DNA from: an uncultured Bacteroidales bacterium
GTDB taxonomy: Bacteria; Bacteroidota; Bacteroidia; Bacteroidales; Paludibacteraceae
Assembly: GCA_902799875.1 (NCBI GenBank)
Contig: CADCCH010000009.1
Location: 1-47,403 of the forward strand
Length of the DNA: 47,403 nt
Direction: 5' to 3'
Of this stretch, positions 31,993 through 41,928 are shown piece by piece (positions within the stretch are counted from its first letter, which is position 1; each line of letters begins with the position of its first letter). The position numbers and the translations under genes are program-made. The notes beneath the pieces are model-generated. The model worked only from the letters and a program-made list of their open reading frames with translations. It was not told the DNA's origin and did not search any database.

Positions 31993-33588
31993 TTATTTAA
32001 ACACATCCGGATATTTCTGCATGAAATAGACCGGAGTACAACTCCATGCATGGCATGCGGAGTTAGCGGGGAAGAAATCGTAGGGAGACAAATAGTCGTC
32101 CTTTGGGTCATACGCTTCCCAATACGTATCGGCTCCCCGCTTGATCATACCTCCCCAATAATCGACGAGATATGCCTTGGCATCCGTATTCATGCCGCAC
32201 ATAAGCATTGCTTCGATCAGATAATGCGTACCGTACGGCGTACCGGGCATGATGGTATGAGGCATTGCCAAGGCAGTTGCTATGGCTTTTGCTCCTTGTT
32301 TGGCATTCAGTATCCCACTTTTGACTGCCCATGTTTGTGCGAGAACGGAGACTTGTTTATCCGGTCCGCTGACCATCACTCCGCGTTTGGAATCATACAT
32401 GGATCGTAGGGCTGCAGTGCTCATCTTCCGGGCAATAAGGGGATAATGCTTCACCTCATTTTCAAGCCCTAACATCTTTGCCAATTCATAGGTCTCTTTT
32501 AGCGCGAAGACCGTAGCACATTGCATAGGCGTAGAGACATCCAATCCGTCCCGCCAATCGAAGAAGATCCATACTTTACGTTTATGTATATCAAAGATAT
32601 AATCGTCATTGAGATAGGATAATGCATCTTCAATCTGCCGTTTGGCAACGGGCCACAAGTCGAGTGCTGTCTCTTTGTCCTGCGTATCAATGAGATACTC
32701 TTTGAGCGTAGAGTTCCACAACAAGGAGTATGTGATCATATACGAACTGTCCTGTGCATGTGGGGTAGGACGCTCGAAGATATTACTTACGATAGTACCG
32801 TCCTCGGCCACTAAGCCGGCAAAGAGATAGAGACAGCGGCGCGTGAGATCAAAATTCCGGAAGCTATACCTGTTTGCCAACGATTCGAGATAAAGGTCTC
32901 CGGTCCAAAGGCGTTGATCCCGTTTGGGTCCGTCTTCATAAACTGTCTGCATACATTCGCGGAGCGTCTCGATACCCACGCGGTATATGGCATGCTCTTC
33001 GGAAGATAGTCCGTCAGGTTCCTCTACTTGTTCATCGCCCGCGGAAGAGACGGCATCGAAAGTTACACTATTGAGTGCGCAGTCAAAATCCATGCTGGCG
33101 CCAATCACTTCGATACGCAGATAGCGTCCTGCCAAACGACGCGGCAGTGTAATGGTTTGGTCCACTTCAAAGATATTGATTATCTCGTCCTGCATCCATG
33201 CGCGACTGAGCCATGCTGTCCAAGGTTCCAGAGGAGTATTCATTTCCGCCGGCAGTTCTCCCATCATGAGCCGAAGTCTGATTGGGGCATCCTGGCAACG
33301 GCGTAAGGTCTTGGTAGAAAGCGACAGATATCCTACCACATGCCGTCCGAAATCGAAGGTGAAAGACTGTCCGACAACTAAAGGACGTTCATAGACGGTT
33401 TGAGGCGATAGGGAAGATACATCGTATCGCCATCCTTGGAAAGCAGCGGTGTCCTGTACGGGTTCGACCATACGGACGGGTACGCAGAGCGTATGGTGCA
33501 ATGCGGGTTTTGCTTCTTCTGCCTTACGCAACCATTCTTGCTGGGGAGCGAAGAAAGTAGTTGCCAAAAGGATAAACAATGTTTTCAT
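31993..33588 (-). CDS. GH78-like six-hairpin glycosidase (putative alpha-L-rhamnosidase)
   Basis: The 531-residue protein has a short hydrophobic start (MKTLFILLATTFFAP) that fits a signal peptide. A beta-sandwich covers about 60-180. Then comes an (alpha/alpha)6 domain with EDGPKRDQRLWTGDLYLES (from E218), the variant of the GH78 motif seen in smaller rhamnosidase-like enzymes, and the later W-R-D motif in FFDWRDGLD. It is much shorter than the 849-residue GH78 of the same operon, lacking the extra N-terminal domains. It has no sorting-type tail. The start is 3 bp after the GH3 stop. Alpha-L-rhamnosidase is the most likely activity given the rha genes, but other six-hairpin activities cannot be excluded. 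Confidence 0.78.
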   Translation of the reverse strand: MKTLFILLATTFFAPQQEWLRKAEEAKPALHHTLCVPVRMVEPVQDTAAFQGWRYDVSSLSPQTVYERPLVVGQSFTFDFGRHVVGYLSLSTKTLRRCQDAPIRLRLMMGELPAEMNTPLEPWTAWLSRAWMQDEIINIFEVDQTITLPRRLAGRYLRIEVIGASMDFDCALNSVTFDAVSSAGDEQVEEPDGLSSEEHAIYRVGIETLRECMQTVYEDGPKRDQRLWTGDLYLESLANRYSFRNFDLTRRCLYLFAGLVAEDGTIVSNIFERPTPHAQDSSYMITYSLLWNSTLKEYLIDTQDKETALDLWPVAKRQIEDALSYLNDDYIFDIHKRKVWIFFDWRDGLDVSTPMQCATVFALKETYELAKMLGLENEVKHYPLIARKMSTAALRSMYDSKRGVMVSGPDKQVSVLAQTWAVKSGILNAKQGAKAIATALAMPHTIMPGTPYGTHYLIEAMLMCGMNTDAKAYLVDYWGGMIKRGADTYWEAYDPKDDYLSPYDFFPANSACHAWSCTPVYFMQKYPDVFK

Positions 33589-33591
33589 ATA

Positions 33592-35463
33592 TCAATATGT
33601 TAGTCCAAAACCTATATCAAACAGGGTTCGTGCGGGTTGTGCAAGACCTTCCCGATAGCATACCTTATTGGGGTCACCGTCCGAGGATGGAAAGTTCGCA
33701 GCGCTGGGCACGTCGGCATAACGCTCATAGAAAGGCATGGGCAGTTTACCGGCGGGAGCCACCGCTCCTGTAAGCACATCGGTGATGGCATGTCCTGCTT
33801 CCTGACCGGGTAACCATGCCATAAGGATGGCGTCCACGTAAGGAACGATGTCAGTCAGTTCGATGACGGAACCCATATTCAGCACGAGCACGACCTGTTT
33901 TTTCTCTGCATGAAAAGTTTCCGCTGCATCCATGACCATGTTGCGCTCAACCGAAGTCAGATAATAATCTCCCTCGACCAGTTGTCGGTCCCCTCCTTCT
34001 CCTGCTATACGTTGCAATGTGATGATACAGATATCGTTCTTTTTAGCCATATGACGCAATTCCGTTTTTGTCCATTTCAGTTCACTCACGTATGGCATGA
34101 ACCATGCGGATTCTTGCGGTTGCACACTTCGTGAATGTCTGATATGCGACAAGTATCGCTGTTCTGGTATGGTATCGAGAGTGAAGCCTTGCTCGGCAAG
34201 CGCTTGGCTGAGCACCACTTTGTAGGCTTTGGTCACGGCTCCGGAACCGGTTCCACCGGTATAGGTATCATACGATCCTTTCCCCAAGAGAGTTATTGAG
34301 CGCGTAGCAGGAGCAAGCGGCAGTACGCCTTTGTTTTTAAGAAGCACCATTCCTTTAGCAGCTGCTTCGCGAGCCAAAGCCGCGTGTGCTTCCAGCATCT
34401 GCTGTAGATTTGAGTTATCCGGATTGGTTTTACCCTGATTGATAAAACTCGGACATCGGCGTATGATCCGCAGTATGTTACGCAGGTTGCGATCGAGTAC
34501 CGTTTCTTCCAATCGTCCGTTACGAACCGCAGCGATGAGGGTATCAATCTGCTCTTGCGTACCGGGCATGAGCATGTCATTTCCGGCTTGTTGCATACGT
34601 ATCGGATCTTCTTCCGCCCACCAGTCGGTCATCACAAAACCATCAAATCCCCATTCTCCGCGAAGTATATCGGTAAGCAGATACGTATTCTCCGATGCAT
34701 AAACACCGTTGATCTTGTTATAGGCCGACATGATGGTCCATGGTTGCGCCTCCCGTACCACTTGTTCAAAAGGTTTGAGATACAAGCCCCGCAAAACCGC
34801 ATCCTCCACTTCCACATCTATACCATTCCGATACGTCTCCTGATTATTAGCCGCAAAATGTTTGACGCATGCCCCTACCCCTTTCGATTGGACACCACGG
34901 ACGTACGCGGAAGCCATCGCTCCTGCTACCTGCGGATCGGAGGACATATACTCGTAGTTTCTACCGCAGAGGGGGTTGCGCATAATATTGATTCCGGGTG
35001 CTAGAAGGATGTCCACACCGTAGTAACGCATCTCCTCTCCGATAGATTGCCCTACCCGATAAACGAGATCGGTATCCCGGGTAGCCGCCAAAAGGGCGGT
35101 TGAAGGGAAAGCCGTACATACGCTGTCGATACGTAAGCCGACCGGACCGTCTGCCAACACGATACTCGGGATACCCAGGCGCGGGATGGCATAACTGACA
35201 CCGGCTGCACCGCTCACCTTACCGCGCATCGTAGCCGTATTGCCCTGATACGTATCCCAATAACCATCGGGGACCGGTTCGCGATGCCGCGTAGCTGGTG
35301 CTGCTTCGGGCACCAGATTCCAGTCTTTACATGTGCCGACCAAGAGCGACACTTTCTCCTCTAAGGTCATAGCGGCAATGACGCGTTCGTCTGAAGAACG
35401 TCCCAGACGAGGCGTACAACCGCATAAGAATGCCAGAAACACTATGTAAATATTTTTATTCAT
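33592..35463 (-). CDS. GH3 beta-glucosidase-like lipoprotein lacking the FnIII domain
   Basis: The 623-residue product has a lipobox LCGC (Cys16) and the two GH3 domains. The nucleophile is Asp280 in GFVMTDWWA, KHFAANNQE is at 201-209, and the acid/base is probably Glu489 in GEGGDR (488-493). The protein stops at FDIGFGLTY, the point at which other members read FGYGLSYT and then continue into a fibronectin-like domain of about 100 residues. The usual strand GYRYYD before it is also missing, replaced by QPARTL. The enzyme could still be active because both catalytic residues are present. Its start overlaps the preceding gene by 4 bp. It probably releases terminal beta-glucose from oligosaccharides made by the GH128-like enzymes. 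Confidence 0.88.
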   Translation of the reverse strand: MNKNIYIVFLAFLCGCTPRLGRSSDERVIAAMTLEEKVSLLVGTCKDWNLVPEAAPATRHREPVPDGYWDTYQGNTATMRGKVSGAAGVSYAIPRLGIPSIVLADGPVGLRIDSVCTAFPSTALLAATRDTDLVYRVGQSIGEEMRYYGVDILLAPGINIMRNPLCGRNYEYMSSDPQVAGAMASAYVRGVQSKGVGACVKHFAANNQETYRNGIDVEVEDAVLRGLYLKPFEQVVREAQPWTIMSAYNKINGVYASENTYLLTDILRGEWGFDGFVMTDWWAEEDPIRMQQAGNDMLMPGTQEQIDTLIAAVRNGRLEETVLDRNLRNILRIIRRCPSFINQGKTNPDNSNLQQMLEAHAALAREAAAKGMVLLKNKGVLPLAPATRSITLLGKGSYDTYTGGTGSGAVTKAYKVVLSQALAEQGFTLDTIPEQRYLSHIRHSRSVQPQESAWFMPYVSELKWTKTELRHMAKKNDICIITLQRIAGEGGDRQLVEGDYYLTSVERNMVMDAAETFHAEKKQVVLVLNMGSVIELTDIVPYVDAILMAWLPGQEAGHAITDVLTGAVAPAGKLPMPFYERYADVPSAANFPSSDGDPNKVCYREGLAQPARTLFDIGFGLTY

Positions 35464-36320
35464 TTAACCGGAACGAACTTATGTACCCATGCTTGGTTGC
35501 TTCCCTCTTTGTAGATCTTGGTCATCAACACCGAGTCATTGAGCGTAAGGATGGTAAAGTCATGCTGTCCCTGGCACTCACTGGGAATCGGCGGTAAAAA
35601 TCCGTCCCCCGTCAGCACCAAATGGTAACGCCCGTCTTTCGTATCCATGGGGTTTTGCAGTTCCCAACTCTCCGTATAATCAGCACATTCGAACTCATCA
35701 CTATCGATACCGGAAGTTCCGTTCGTTGTATGGCGATAGGTCTTGGCGGCATTGAGGACAAAGGTGATACGGTCATCGTATACTCCGTTATGACTACCGC
35801 GTTCAGCGGCCCACCAATAATCGGTCAGATACTCGATGAGCCAGGTCTTAATATCGATCAAACCGTAATAACCCGTCTCTTCAGCCAGCATCCAAGTCTT
35901 ACCTTCTTCCGCTTCACATCCTCCGGTCAGGGCGGCATATAAGGCATTCGAGCATACGGTCTCATCCATCGACTCAATAGTAAAACGCACCTCTACTCCG
36001 GGGGCCATACCGTTCTTATTATAAGCAGCAGCGGTAACCGTATAGTCTCCGGCGAACTCAAAACGGCGATCGACAGAGGATTGCGTGAAACGCTTGGTTC
36101 CGATAGTCCATACCGCTACCCATCCGTCCGGCACATCCATGGTAAAATGCACCATGTTCGGATCATCCGCATCTATCACGGCTCGGGGATTCATCGCCGC
36201 CACTACAGCTGCTTCCGTGTTTGCTTCCAGCGTCGGCAGATCGCCCATGTACGTCCGGGGCTTACAGCCAACCATTGCCGTCAGTACGATCAGCAAGGTA
36301 TATACAACATTCTTTTTCAT
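35460..36320 (-). CDS. Surface lipoprotein, SusE/SusF-position glycan-binding candidate
   Basis: The product is 286 residues when started at 36320 (MKKNVVYTLLIVLTAMVGC, lipobox Cys19), 13 bp after the SusD stop; the longer frame runs back into SusD and is rejected. Residues about 40-140 contain a PKD/Ig-like region (PDGWVAVWTIGTKRFTQSS, FAGDYTVTAAAYNKNG), followed by a Trp-rich part (TDYWWAAERG, TESWELQNP). The position directly after SusC and SusD, and the lipoprotein signal, are those of SusE/SusF-type surface glycan-binding proteins. Binding of the rhamnose-containing substrate is inferred. No catalytic motif is seen. Confidence 0.78.
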   Translation of the reverse strand: MKKNVVYTLLIVLTAMVGCKPRTYMGDLPTLEANTEAAVVAAMNPRAVIDADDPNMVHFTMDVPDGWVAVWTIGTKRFTQSSVDRRFEFAGDYTVTAAAYNKNGMAPGVEVRFTIESMDETVCSNALYAALTGGCEAEEGKTWMLAEETGYYGLIDIKTWLIEYLTDYWWAAERGSHNGVYDDRITFVLNAAKTYRHTTNGTSGIDSDEFECADYTESWELQNPMDTKDGRYHLVLTGDGFLPPIPSECQGQHDFTILTLNDSVLMTKIYKEGSNQAWVHKFVPVK

Positions 36321-36333
36321 ATTGCAAAACGCT

Positions 36334-37971
36334 TTAATATCCGGGGTTTTGTTTGAGTTTATAACTACCTTCCGTACGGTCAATTTCCAAAGACGGAATT
36401 GGCATATATTTCCAGTTGTCGTTCCATACGCGGCTATAGTTGCCAATATCATCTGACCCACTGAGGATAGCCGATATATCACAGGGTGTCACATCCTTGG
36501 CATGACTCCAACGAACGAGGTCCCAGAACCGATGTCCTTCTCCGATAAACTCCAATCGACGTTCTTGCATAATAGCTTCCATGGAAACAGCGACATAATG
36601 CGGACTTCCGGCTTTGTAATCCTCTTCCGGGAAGGCCCGTTTGCGAACCAGATTGAGATTAGTCTGCGCTACATTCATCCATCCCTTCCGCAAACTAACC
36701 TCCGCCAGATTCAGCAGACACTCCGAGAAACGGAAAACGCGCACGTTATTGTTGAAATTCAATTCCGGATCATACGGACAGTCGTTGTATCCTTTTCGCG
36801 CCGTATATTTCTTATTGTAGTATCCGGTATGATTAGCACGTTCCGCCCAACTGATGGTGATACTCATCGAGTCCAGCAACATCTGCTTGCGCGCTGCGAT
36901 ATCAATGATAGAGGCATCACGGCGTTGATCTTTTTCATCAAAGAGCAGCCATGCTTGTTTGCGAATAGGGCCAAACCCCCAACCATCTGCGAACTCCGGA
37001 TCACCGTCCAAACCGTTGATACCAATGAACTTGGGATAGATAGTTCCTTCTCCGCCTTGCGGCCATGACCACGAACCGGATTCGGAGCGGTGATTAATCT
37101 CCCATATACTTTCGGATTTATTCATTGACTCGGGATTGGTGACAAACTCATACTCGCCCAACCATATCCGGTCATAGTCTTCGCACAACATGAACTGCTG
37201 CGATTTTTTGATAGCGTCCATATCGTCGTATACCTGTTCAAAGCGGTCAACATCGTTCTGATACAGTACCACCCGAGCACGTAGCATTCGGGCAGCAAAG
37301 ATAGTCACCCGTCCCCATTCCGATTCAGCAGGACGGTCCACCAAACGATAGGTACCGGTCAACTCACTCTTCGTGCAGCAATAATCTAGATCTTCCAGGA
37401 TATGCGGATAGACTTCATCGGCTGTGATCTGCTCCGCCAGATAAGGCGACTCCAACACATGATCGTAATAAGGTATATTGCCCCAAAACTTCCATAGCCA
37501 ATGGTAGTACCAGGCGCGTAAGAAACGCGCCTCCGCCTCATATCGCTCAGCAATAGCCGGATCTATGTCCTCCACTTGGGGCAGATTATCGATTACCGTA
37601 TTACAGCGTTGTACGCCGGTGTACATACATTCCCATAAGGAATGAGGTGCATCTACAGGCATCATCTGAAAACGCTGCATCTGATGGAAGAAATTATCAG
37701 AACCTTTGTCTCCTCCCACGTATATATCGTCCGCACGCAGGTCACTAAGGAACATAAACTGGTTATATCCCCCGTAATAATCCGTCCACTGCAAAGGATC
37801 ATATGCTCCGACCAGGGCATTAAAGATCTGTGCCTCCGTTTTGTAGTAATCCTCCAACAGATCGGCCGAAGTGGACTTGACATCCAAAAAACTGTCTCCG
37901 CAGGACGAGAAGCACATCGTTCCGATGAGCAACCCGATAAGATATACATATTTCGTTTTCATAGTATTCAT
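36334..37971 (-). CDS. SusD-family outer-membrane glycan-binding lipoprotein
   Basis: The product is 545 residues when started at 37971 (MNTMKTKYVYLIG), 2 bp after the SusC stop; the in-frame ATG at 37962 is equally possible. The lipobox is CFSSC (Cys24). The sequence has the SusD/RagB hallmarks: SFLDVKST at the mature N-terminus, helical TPR-like segments, an ARFLRAWYYHWLWKFWGNIPYYD segment near 160-185, and FIGEGHRFWDLVRW near 495 with LKQNPGY at the end. Such proteins lie as a lid over the SusC transporter and capture oligosaccharides. It works with the SusC encoded just upstream. Confidence 0.95.
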   Translation of the reverse strand: MNTMKTKYVYLIGLLIGTMCFSSCGDSFLDVKSTSADLLEDYYKTEAQIFNALVGAYDPLQWTDYYGGYNQFMFLSDLRADDIYVGGDKGSDNFFHQMQRFQMMPVDAPHSLWECMYTGVQRCNTVIDNLPQVEDIDPAIAERYEAEARFLRAWYYHWLWKFWGNIPYYDHVLESPYLAEQITADEVYPHILEDLDYCCTKSELTGTYRLVDRPAESEWGRVTIFAARMLRARVVLYQNDVDRFEQVYDDMDAIKKSQQFMLCEDYDRIWLGEYEFVTNPESMNKSESIWEINHRSESGSWSWPQGGEGTIYPKFIGINGLDGDPEFADGWGFGPIRKQAWLLFDEKDQRRDASIIDIAARKQMLLDSMSITISWAERANHTGYYNKKYTARKGYNDCPYDPELNFNNNVRVFRFSECLLNLAEVSLRKGWMNVAQTNLNLVRKRAFPEEDYKAGSPHYVAVSMEAIMQERRLEFIGEGHRFWDLVRWSHAKDVTPCDISAILSGSDDIGNYSRVWNDNWKYMPIPSLEIDRTEGSYKLKQNPGY

Positions 37972-37973
37972 AC

Positions 37974-40900
37974 TTAAAATACAACATTGGCTCCTACACT
38001 GAGCGTACGACTTTGCGGATAACAACCGGCATCTATACCGATACTCGTTCCGCCAGAACCAATCTCCGGATCAAAACCGTCATAGGACGTAAAGGTGAGC
38101 AGGTTCTCCGCTGAGAAATACACTCGGATCTTCTGGAAATGAATGGTCTTCATCCATTTCTGCGGTAAGGAATAGCCCAACTGGAGTGTTTTAAGACGGA
38201 GATACGAACCGTTCTTGATATAGAGATCACTCGAACGCCAGTTGTTATTCGGATCCTGCTCTGTGACACGCGGAATACGTGTGCTCGTGTTCGCACCCGT
38301 CCAACGGTCCAACATCCAAACCGGTTGGTTGGACAGCGATAGATCAGGACGACGGGTCGCATCAAAAATCTGATTACCGGCTACTCCTTGGAAGAACAAA
38401 CTCAGATCCAAACCATTCCAATCGACGCCCAAGGAGAACGAATAGGTGATATCCGGCATACCTTTACCAATTTTAGTACGGTCATCATCGTTGATCTGTC
38501 CGTCTCCGTTGAAGTCCACAAACCGCACATCTCCCGGATGGGCATTGGGTTGCAGCAATTGTCCGTCGGCGTTGACATAACCGTCTATCTCATCCTGCGT
38601 CTGGAAAAGACCATCCGTTTTGTAACCATAGAAGAACGGATACACCTCACCGTTCAACGCCCGACTGACTACACCTACACCCTGCACATTATCCAGATTA
38701 CTGGAGCCGGTCTCGTTACCGTAATCGATCAATTTGTTTTTGAGATACGCGATGTTAGCCGAGATATCAAAATTAACCGGTCCTGCATGGAACTTATACC
38801 GGAAATCCGCCTCGATACCCCAGTTAAGCATCTTACCGCCATTCGTCCAGGGCTGTTCAATCCCGACATAACTGGGCAACAAAGCCGGCATCAACATATC
38901 TTCCGTCGTCTTATAGAACCAATCGAGATTGAACGTAAGGGCATTACTTAGGAAGCCGAACTCAATACCGACGTCTGTCTGCCGGCTGGTTTCCCATTTG
39001 AGATCGGCATTGGCCAAACGTCCCTGACGTACACCGGTGATAATAGCTTCAGCCTCTCCACGACCAAAGGTGTAATTACTTCCGCTCACGATGAGCGAGG
39101 TGTAAGCAAAATCGCTGATACGGTCATTACCGTTCATACCCCAGGATGCGCGAATCTTCAGGGCGGAGAACGCCTCCGGCACTTTCTCCCAGAACTCCTC
39201 GTGGGCAATATTCCAACCAACGGAGAAGGAGGGGAAGAGACCCCAACGGTTATTCCGACCGAACTTATCCGAACCATCGCAACGGAGAGAGCCTTGGAAG
39301 ATATAGCGTTCTTTATAGTTATAGTTGATACGTGCGAAATAGGAAGCGTTGGTACTGAAACTGCGACCACCGCTGGTTCGTTGGTCATTGACGCTGCCTT
39401 GCGCATAATCAATAGTAGCCTTGTACGGATCATTACTCGGCAGGTCGTAGGCTGTTCCGCTCACATAACTATAACTCGTTTTGGAAGCCGACTGGCCCAA
39501 TAGAACACCTATCTCATGTCCGTAAAATTCATGGTTATAGGATAAGAGGTTCTCCACCTGCCATGTATATGTGCGACTCTGGGAAGACGAAACAGAACTG
39601 GTAAGTGAACTGCCCGCTCCGCCGGAACTTAGGTAATACGGATAGCCGTATCCGTCGTAACGTCCGAAATTGAAATCGGCATTGAAACTGGACTTAAATT
39701 TTAATCCGTCATAGATCTCCAATTCGCCGGTCAGGTTACCGGTAAACCGGTCGCTGTAGTTCCATCCTCCCGGTAACTCCAAACTGGCAATGGGGTTGAT
39801 TACCTCCCCCATGGTGATGTCCGGAACGGAATAAACCCGTCCGTCTTTATCTCGGATAGCCGTAGGGTATTTAGCCAACACGGCATCCGGGTCAGAAGCA
39901 TAGACAGGTTGGGTCGGATCAATCAGCAGCGCAGAACCCAGCGGGGAATAGAATGCAGAGTTCTCTGCGATACCAGTTGCAGCCACATTGGAATAACTGA
40001 TATTACTGGTAAGAGTCAGATGATTGAGCCATTTGCGTTCGTTGGTATCAATGATCTTATATACATTATTGTCGCGCACACTATATCGCGTATAATTACT
40101 ACGCTTAAAGTTACCACCGACAATACCTTCCTGATCGAAATAACCAAAGCTGACAAAATACGTCACATGTTTACCGCCTCCGTTCACGCTGACCTGATGA
40201 CTCTGAACGAGGGCATTGTAATTGAAGAGGGCATCTTGCCAGTTGGTTCCGGGATCGGTCGTAACCACCGGGAAGTATGGGGTTGAACCGTCGTTGATAC
40301 GGGACTCATTCAGGATAGTCTGATACCAAGGGCCATTGAGCACCGCTTTCATTTTCCAAGGGTTCTGCCATCCGATATTCATATCGTAGCTCACACTCAC
40401 CTTCTGTTCAAAAGCACCATTCTTGGTGGTCACCAGAATCACACCGTTCGCACCTTTGGTACCGTAAATAGCAGCGGAAGCAGCATCCTTCAACACCTCG
40501 ATGGACTCGATATCCGTGGGATTGAGGTAATCGATATTCCCCACCGGCATTCCGTCCACCACATACAACGGGCTGGCATCGTTAATCGTACCAATACCAC
40601 GGATATTAATACGCGTGCCGGCACCGGGCTGACCAGACGAAGAGGTGATGGTGACACCGGAGGCTTTACCTTTGAGCATATTATCGATACGCGTGGGTAT
40701 GACCTTCTCCAGATCCTCGGCCGTCACCTTACTGATTGCTGCCGTAACGACGGATTTCTTTTGGGTACCATACCCGACAACCACTACTTCCTCCAAAGCC
40801 TGCGTATCTTCGCTCAAAAGCACACGTTTGGCCTTCGAAGCAGGCAAGGATTGATTGACATAGCCCATATACGAGAACTCCAGCACAGCCTCAGGAGCTG

Positions 40901-41087
40901 CAACGGTGACGGAGTACTGTCCATCCATATCGGTAACCGTACCTGTCGATGTTCCTCGTACTAACACAGCCGCACCGATAATGGGCTCTCCGGTCTTGGC
41001 ATCCACTACTACACCTGACACCTGTACTTGTGCAAACAGAGGTATCGCCAAGAGCGCCATTCCAAGGATGATGATTAAACGTTTCAT
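37974..41087 (-). CDS. SusC-family TonB-dependent outer-membrane transporter
   Basis: The product is 1037 residues when started at 41087 (MKRLIIILGMALLAIPLFAQ, a clean signal peptide); the frame extends 22 codons further into the spacer but without a signal-like start. The N-terminal carboxypeptidase-like domain (VSGVVVDAKTGEPIIGAAVL, GQYSVTV, FSYMGY), the TonB box region (EEVVVVGYGTQKKSVVTAAI), the plug (INIRGIGTIND, PLYVVDGMPV) and the C-terminal barrel end (SVGANVVF) are all present. No STN domain is seen, so it is not coupled to an anti-sigma factor. It imports oligosaccharides together with SusD. It sits in one operon with rhamnose catabolism, so the imported glycan should contain rhamnose. 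Confidence 0.95.
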   Translation of the reverse strand: MKRLIIILGMALLAIPLFAQVQVSGVVVDAKTGEPIIGAAVLVRGTSTGTVTDMDGQYSVTVAAPEAVLEFSYMGYVNQSLPASKAKRVLLSEDTQALEEVVVVGYGTQKKSVVTAAISKVTAEDLEKVIPTRIDNMLKGKASGVTITSSSGQPGAGTRINIRGIGTINDASPLYVVDGMPVGNIDYLNPTDIESIEVLKDAASAAIYGTKGANGVILVTTKNGAFEQKVSVSYDMNIGWQNPWKMKAVLNGPWYQTILNESRINDGSTPYFPVVTTDPGTNWQDALFNYNALVQSHQVSVNGGGKHVTYFVSFGYFDQEGIVGGNFKRSNYTRYSVRDNNVYKIIDTNERKWLNHLTLTSNISYSNVAATGIAENSAFYSPLGSALLIDPTQPVYASDPDAVLAKYPTAIRDKDGRVYSVPDITMGEVINPIASLELPGGWNYSDRFTGNLTGELEIYDGLKFKSSFNADFNFGRYDGYGYPYYLSSGGAGSSLTSSVSSSQSRTYTWQVENLLSYNHEFYGHEIGVLLGQSASKTSYSYVSGTAYDLPSNDPYKATIDYAQGSVNDQRTSGGRSFSTNASYFARINYNYKERYIFQGSLRCDGSDKFGRNNRWGLFPSFSVGWNIAHEEFWEKVPEAFSALKIRASWGMNGNDRISDFAYTSLIVSGSNYTFGRGEAEAIITGVRQGRLANADLKWETSRQTDVGIEFGFLSNALTFNLDWFYKTTEDMLMPALLPSYVGIEQPWTNGGKMLNWGIEADFRYKFHAGPVNFDISANIAYLKNKLIDYGNETGSSNLDNVQGVGVVSRALNGEVYPFFYGYKTDGLFQTQDEIDGYVNADGQLLQPNAHPGDVRFVDFNGDGQINDDDRTKIGKGMPDITYSFSLGVDWNGLDLSLFFQGVAGNQIFDATRRPDLSLSNQPVWMLDRWTGANTSTRIPRVTEQDPNNNWRSSDLYIKNGSYLRLKTLQLGYSLPQKWMKTIHFQKIRVYFSAENLLTFTSYDGFDPEIGSGGTSIGIDAGCYPQSRTLSVGANVVF

Positions 41088-41109
41088 ATTCCTGTTAACT
41101 AATAATGAT

Positions 41110-41928
41110 TCAACAAGGACGCGATGTGGGGAGATGGAAAATCTCCTGCACATCTTTCATCGCTTTTTCCGACATGCCTTCCGGCTCTCCGCCCATCGCA
41201 CGCGCCGACATATAGATAATAGCCGCTTTATTGAGTACATCCACCTGGTCAAAAGCATCCATTATATCTTGACCAACCGCAAAAACACCATGCTTCTCCC
41301 ACATCGTCACATCGTACTGTTTGATCTTCTCGAGGGTTGCTTGCGCCAGTTCTATTGACCCCGGTACTTCGTACGGTACCCATCCGATACCTAAAGGGGC
41401 AAAAGCAAGCGTCTCGGGAATCATAGACCATAATGTACGCGTCATGGTATCGCTGGATTTAAAACGCGGTAAATGGGACATAGCAACCAGTTCTATAGGA
41501 TGCGTATGCAAGGTAGCCTTATAGCAACTGCCCGACTCCAGCAAATAATGCTGCACCATCAAGTGGGAAGGCAGTTCGGAAGTCGGCATAATAGGACTAT
41601 CGGCAATAATCTCATAATGCGCTCCATCCTCCGTGATGCGGATGATAGAACCGTTATCCATCGGTTCGCGTGCCAAGTCACGCATACGTTTCTGCGTACC
41701 TTTTGCATAGAAATAATGTCCCTTCAACATAGGAAGTGTCGTTCCGATAGCGATAGGCTCACTCAAAGCTGGTATGGATGCCCACTGAGGGGTAGCAAAT
41801 TCGGTAATGCGCACCGAGATATTACCGCCATTCCGTTCACCCCATCCTTTCTGCCAGATATATCCGGCTACTTCCGCAACTTGGGAAATAACTTCTGCGA
41901 ACATCGTATTTGTATCTAATATGCTCAT
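41110..41928 (-). CDS. rhaD: L-rhamnulose-1-phosphate aldolase
   Basis: The 272-residue product splits L-rhamnulose 1-phosphate into dihydroxyacetone phosphate and L-lactaldehyde in the cytoplasm. It shows the class II aldolase signature WGERNGGNISVR, the zinc ligands His141 and His143 (LHTHPIEL) and His213 (WEKHGVFAVG), and Glu118 (TSELPSHL) at the catalytic position. The length is that expected for RhaD. It overlaps rhaT by 4 bp and is followed 22 bp later by the SusC gene, which ties catabolism and uptake into one operon. No lactaldehyde dehydrogenase or reductase gene is seen in the window, so that step must be encoded elsewhere. Confidence 0.93.
   Translation of the reverse strand: MSILDTNTMFAEVISQVAEVAGYIWQKGWGERNGGNISVRITEFATPQWASIPALSEPIAIGTTLPMLKGHYFYAKGTQKRMRDLAREPMDNGSIIRITEDGAHYEIIADSPIMPTSELPSHLMVQHYLLESGSCYKATLHTHPIELVAMSHLPRFKSSDTMTRTLWSMIPETLAFAPLGIGWVPYEVPGSIELAQATLEKIKQYDVTMWEKHGVFAVGQDIMDAFDQVDVLNKAAIIYMSARAMGGEPEGMSEKAMKDVQEIFHLPTSRPC

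Noticed and set aside
41088..41153. 22-codon upstream extension of the SusC frame
   Set aside because: The internal Met at 41087 gives a normal signal peptide; the extension overlaps the 3-prime end of rhaD.
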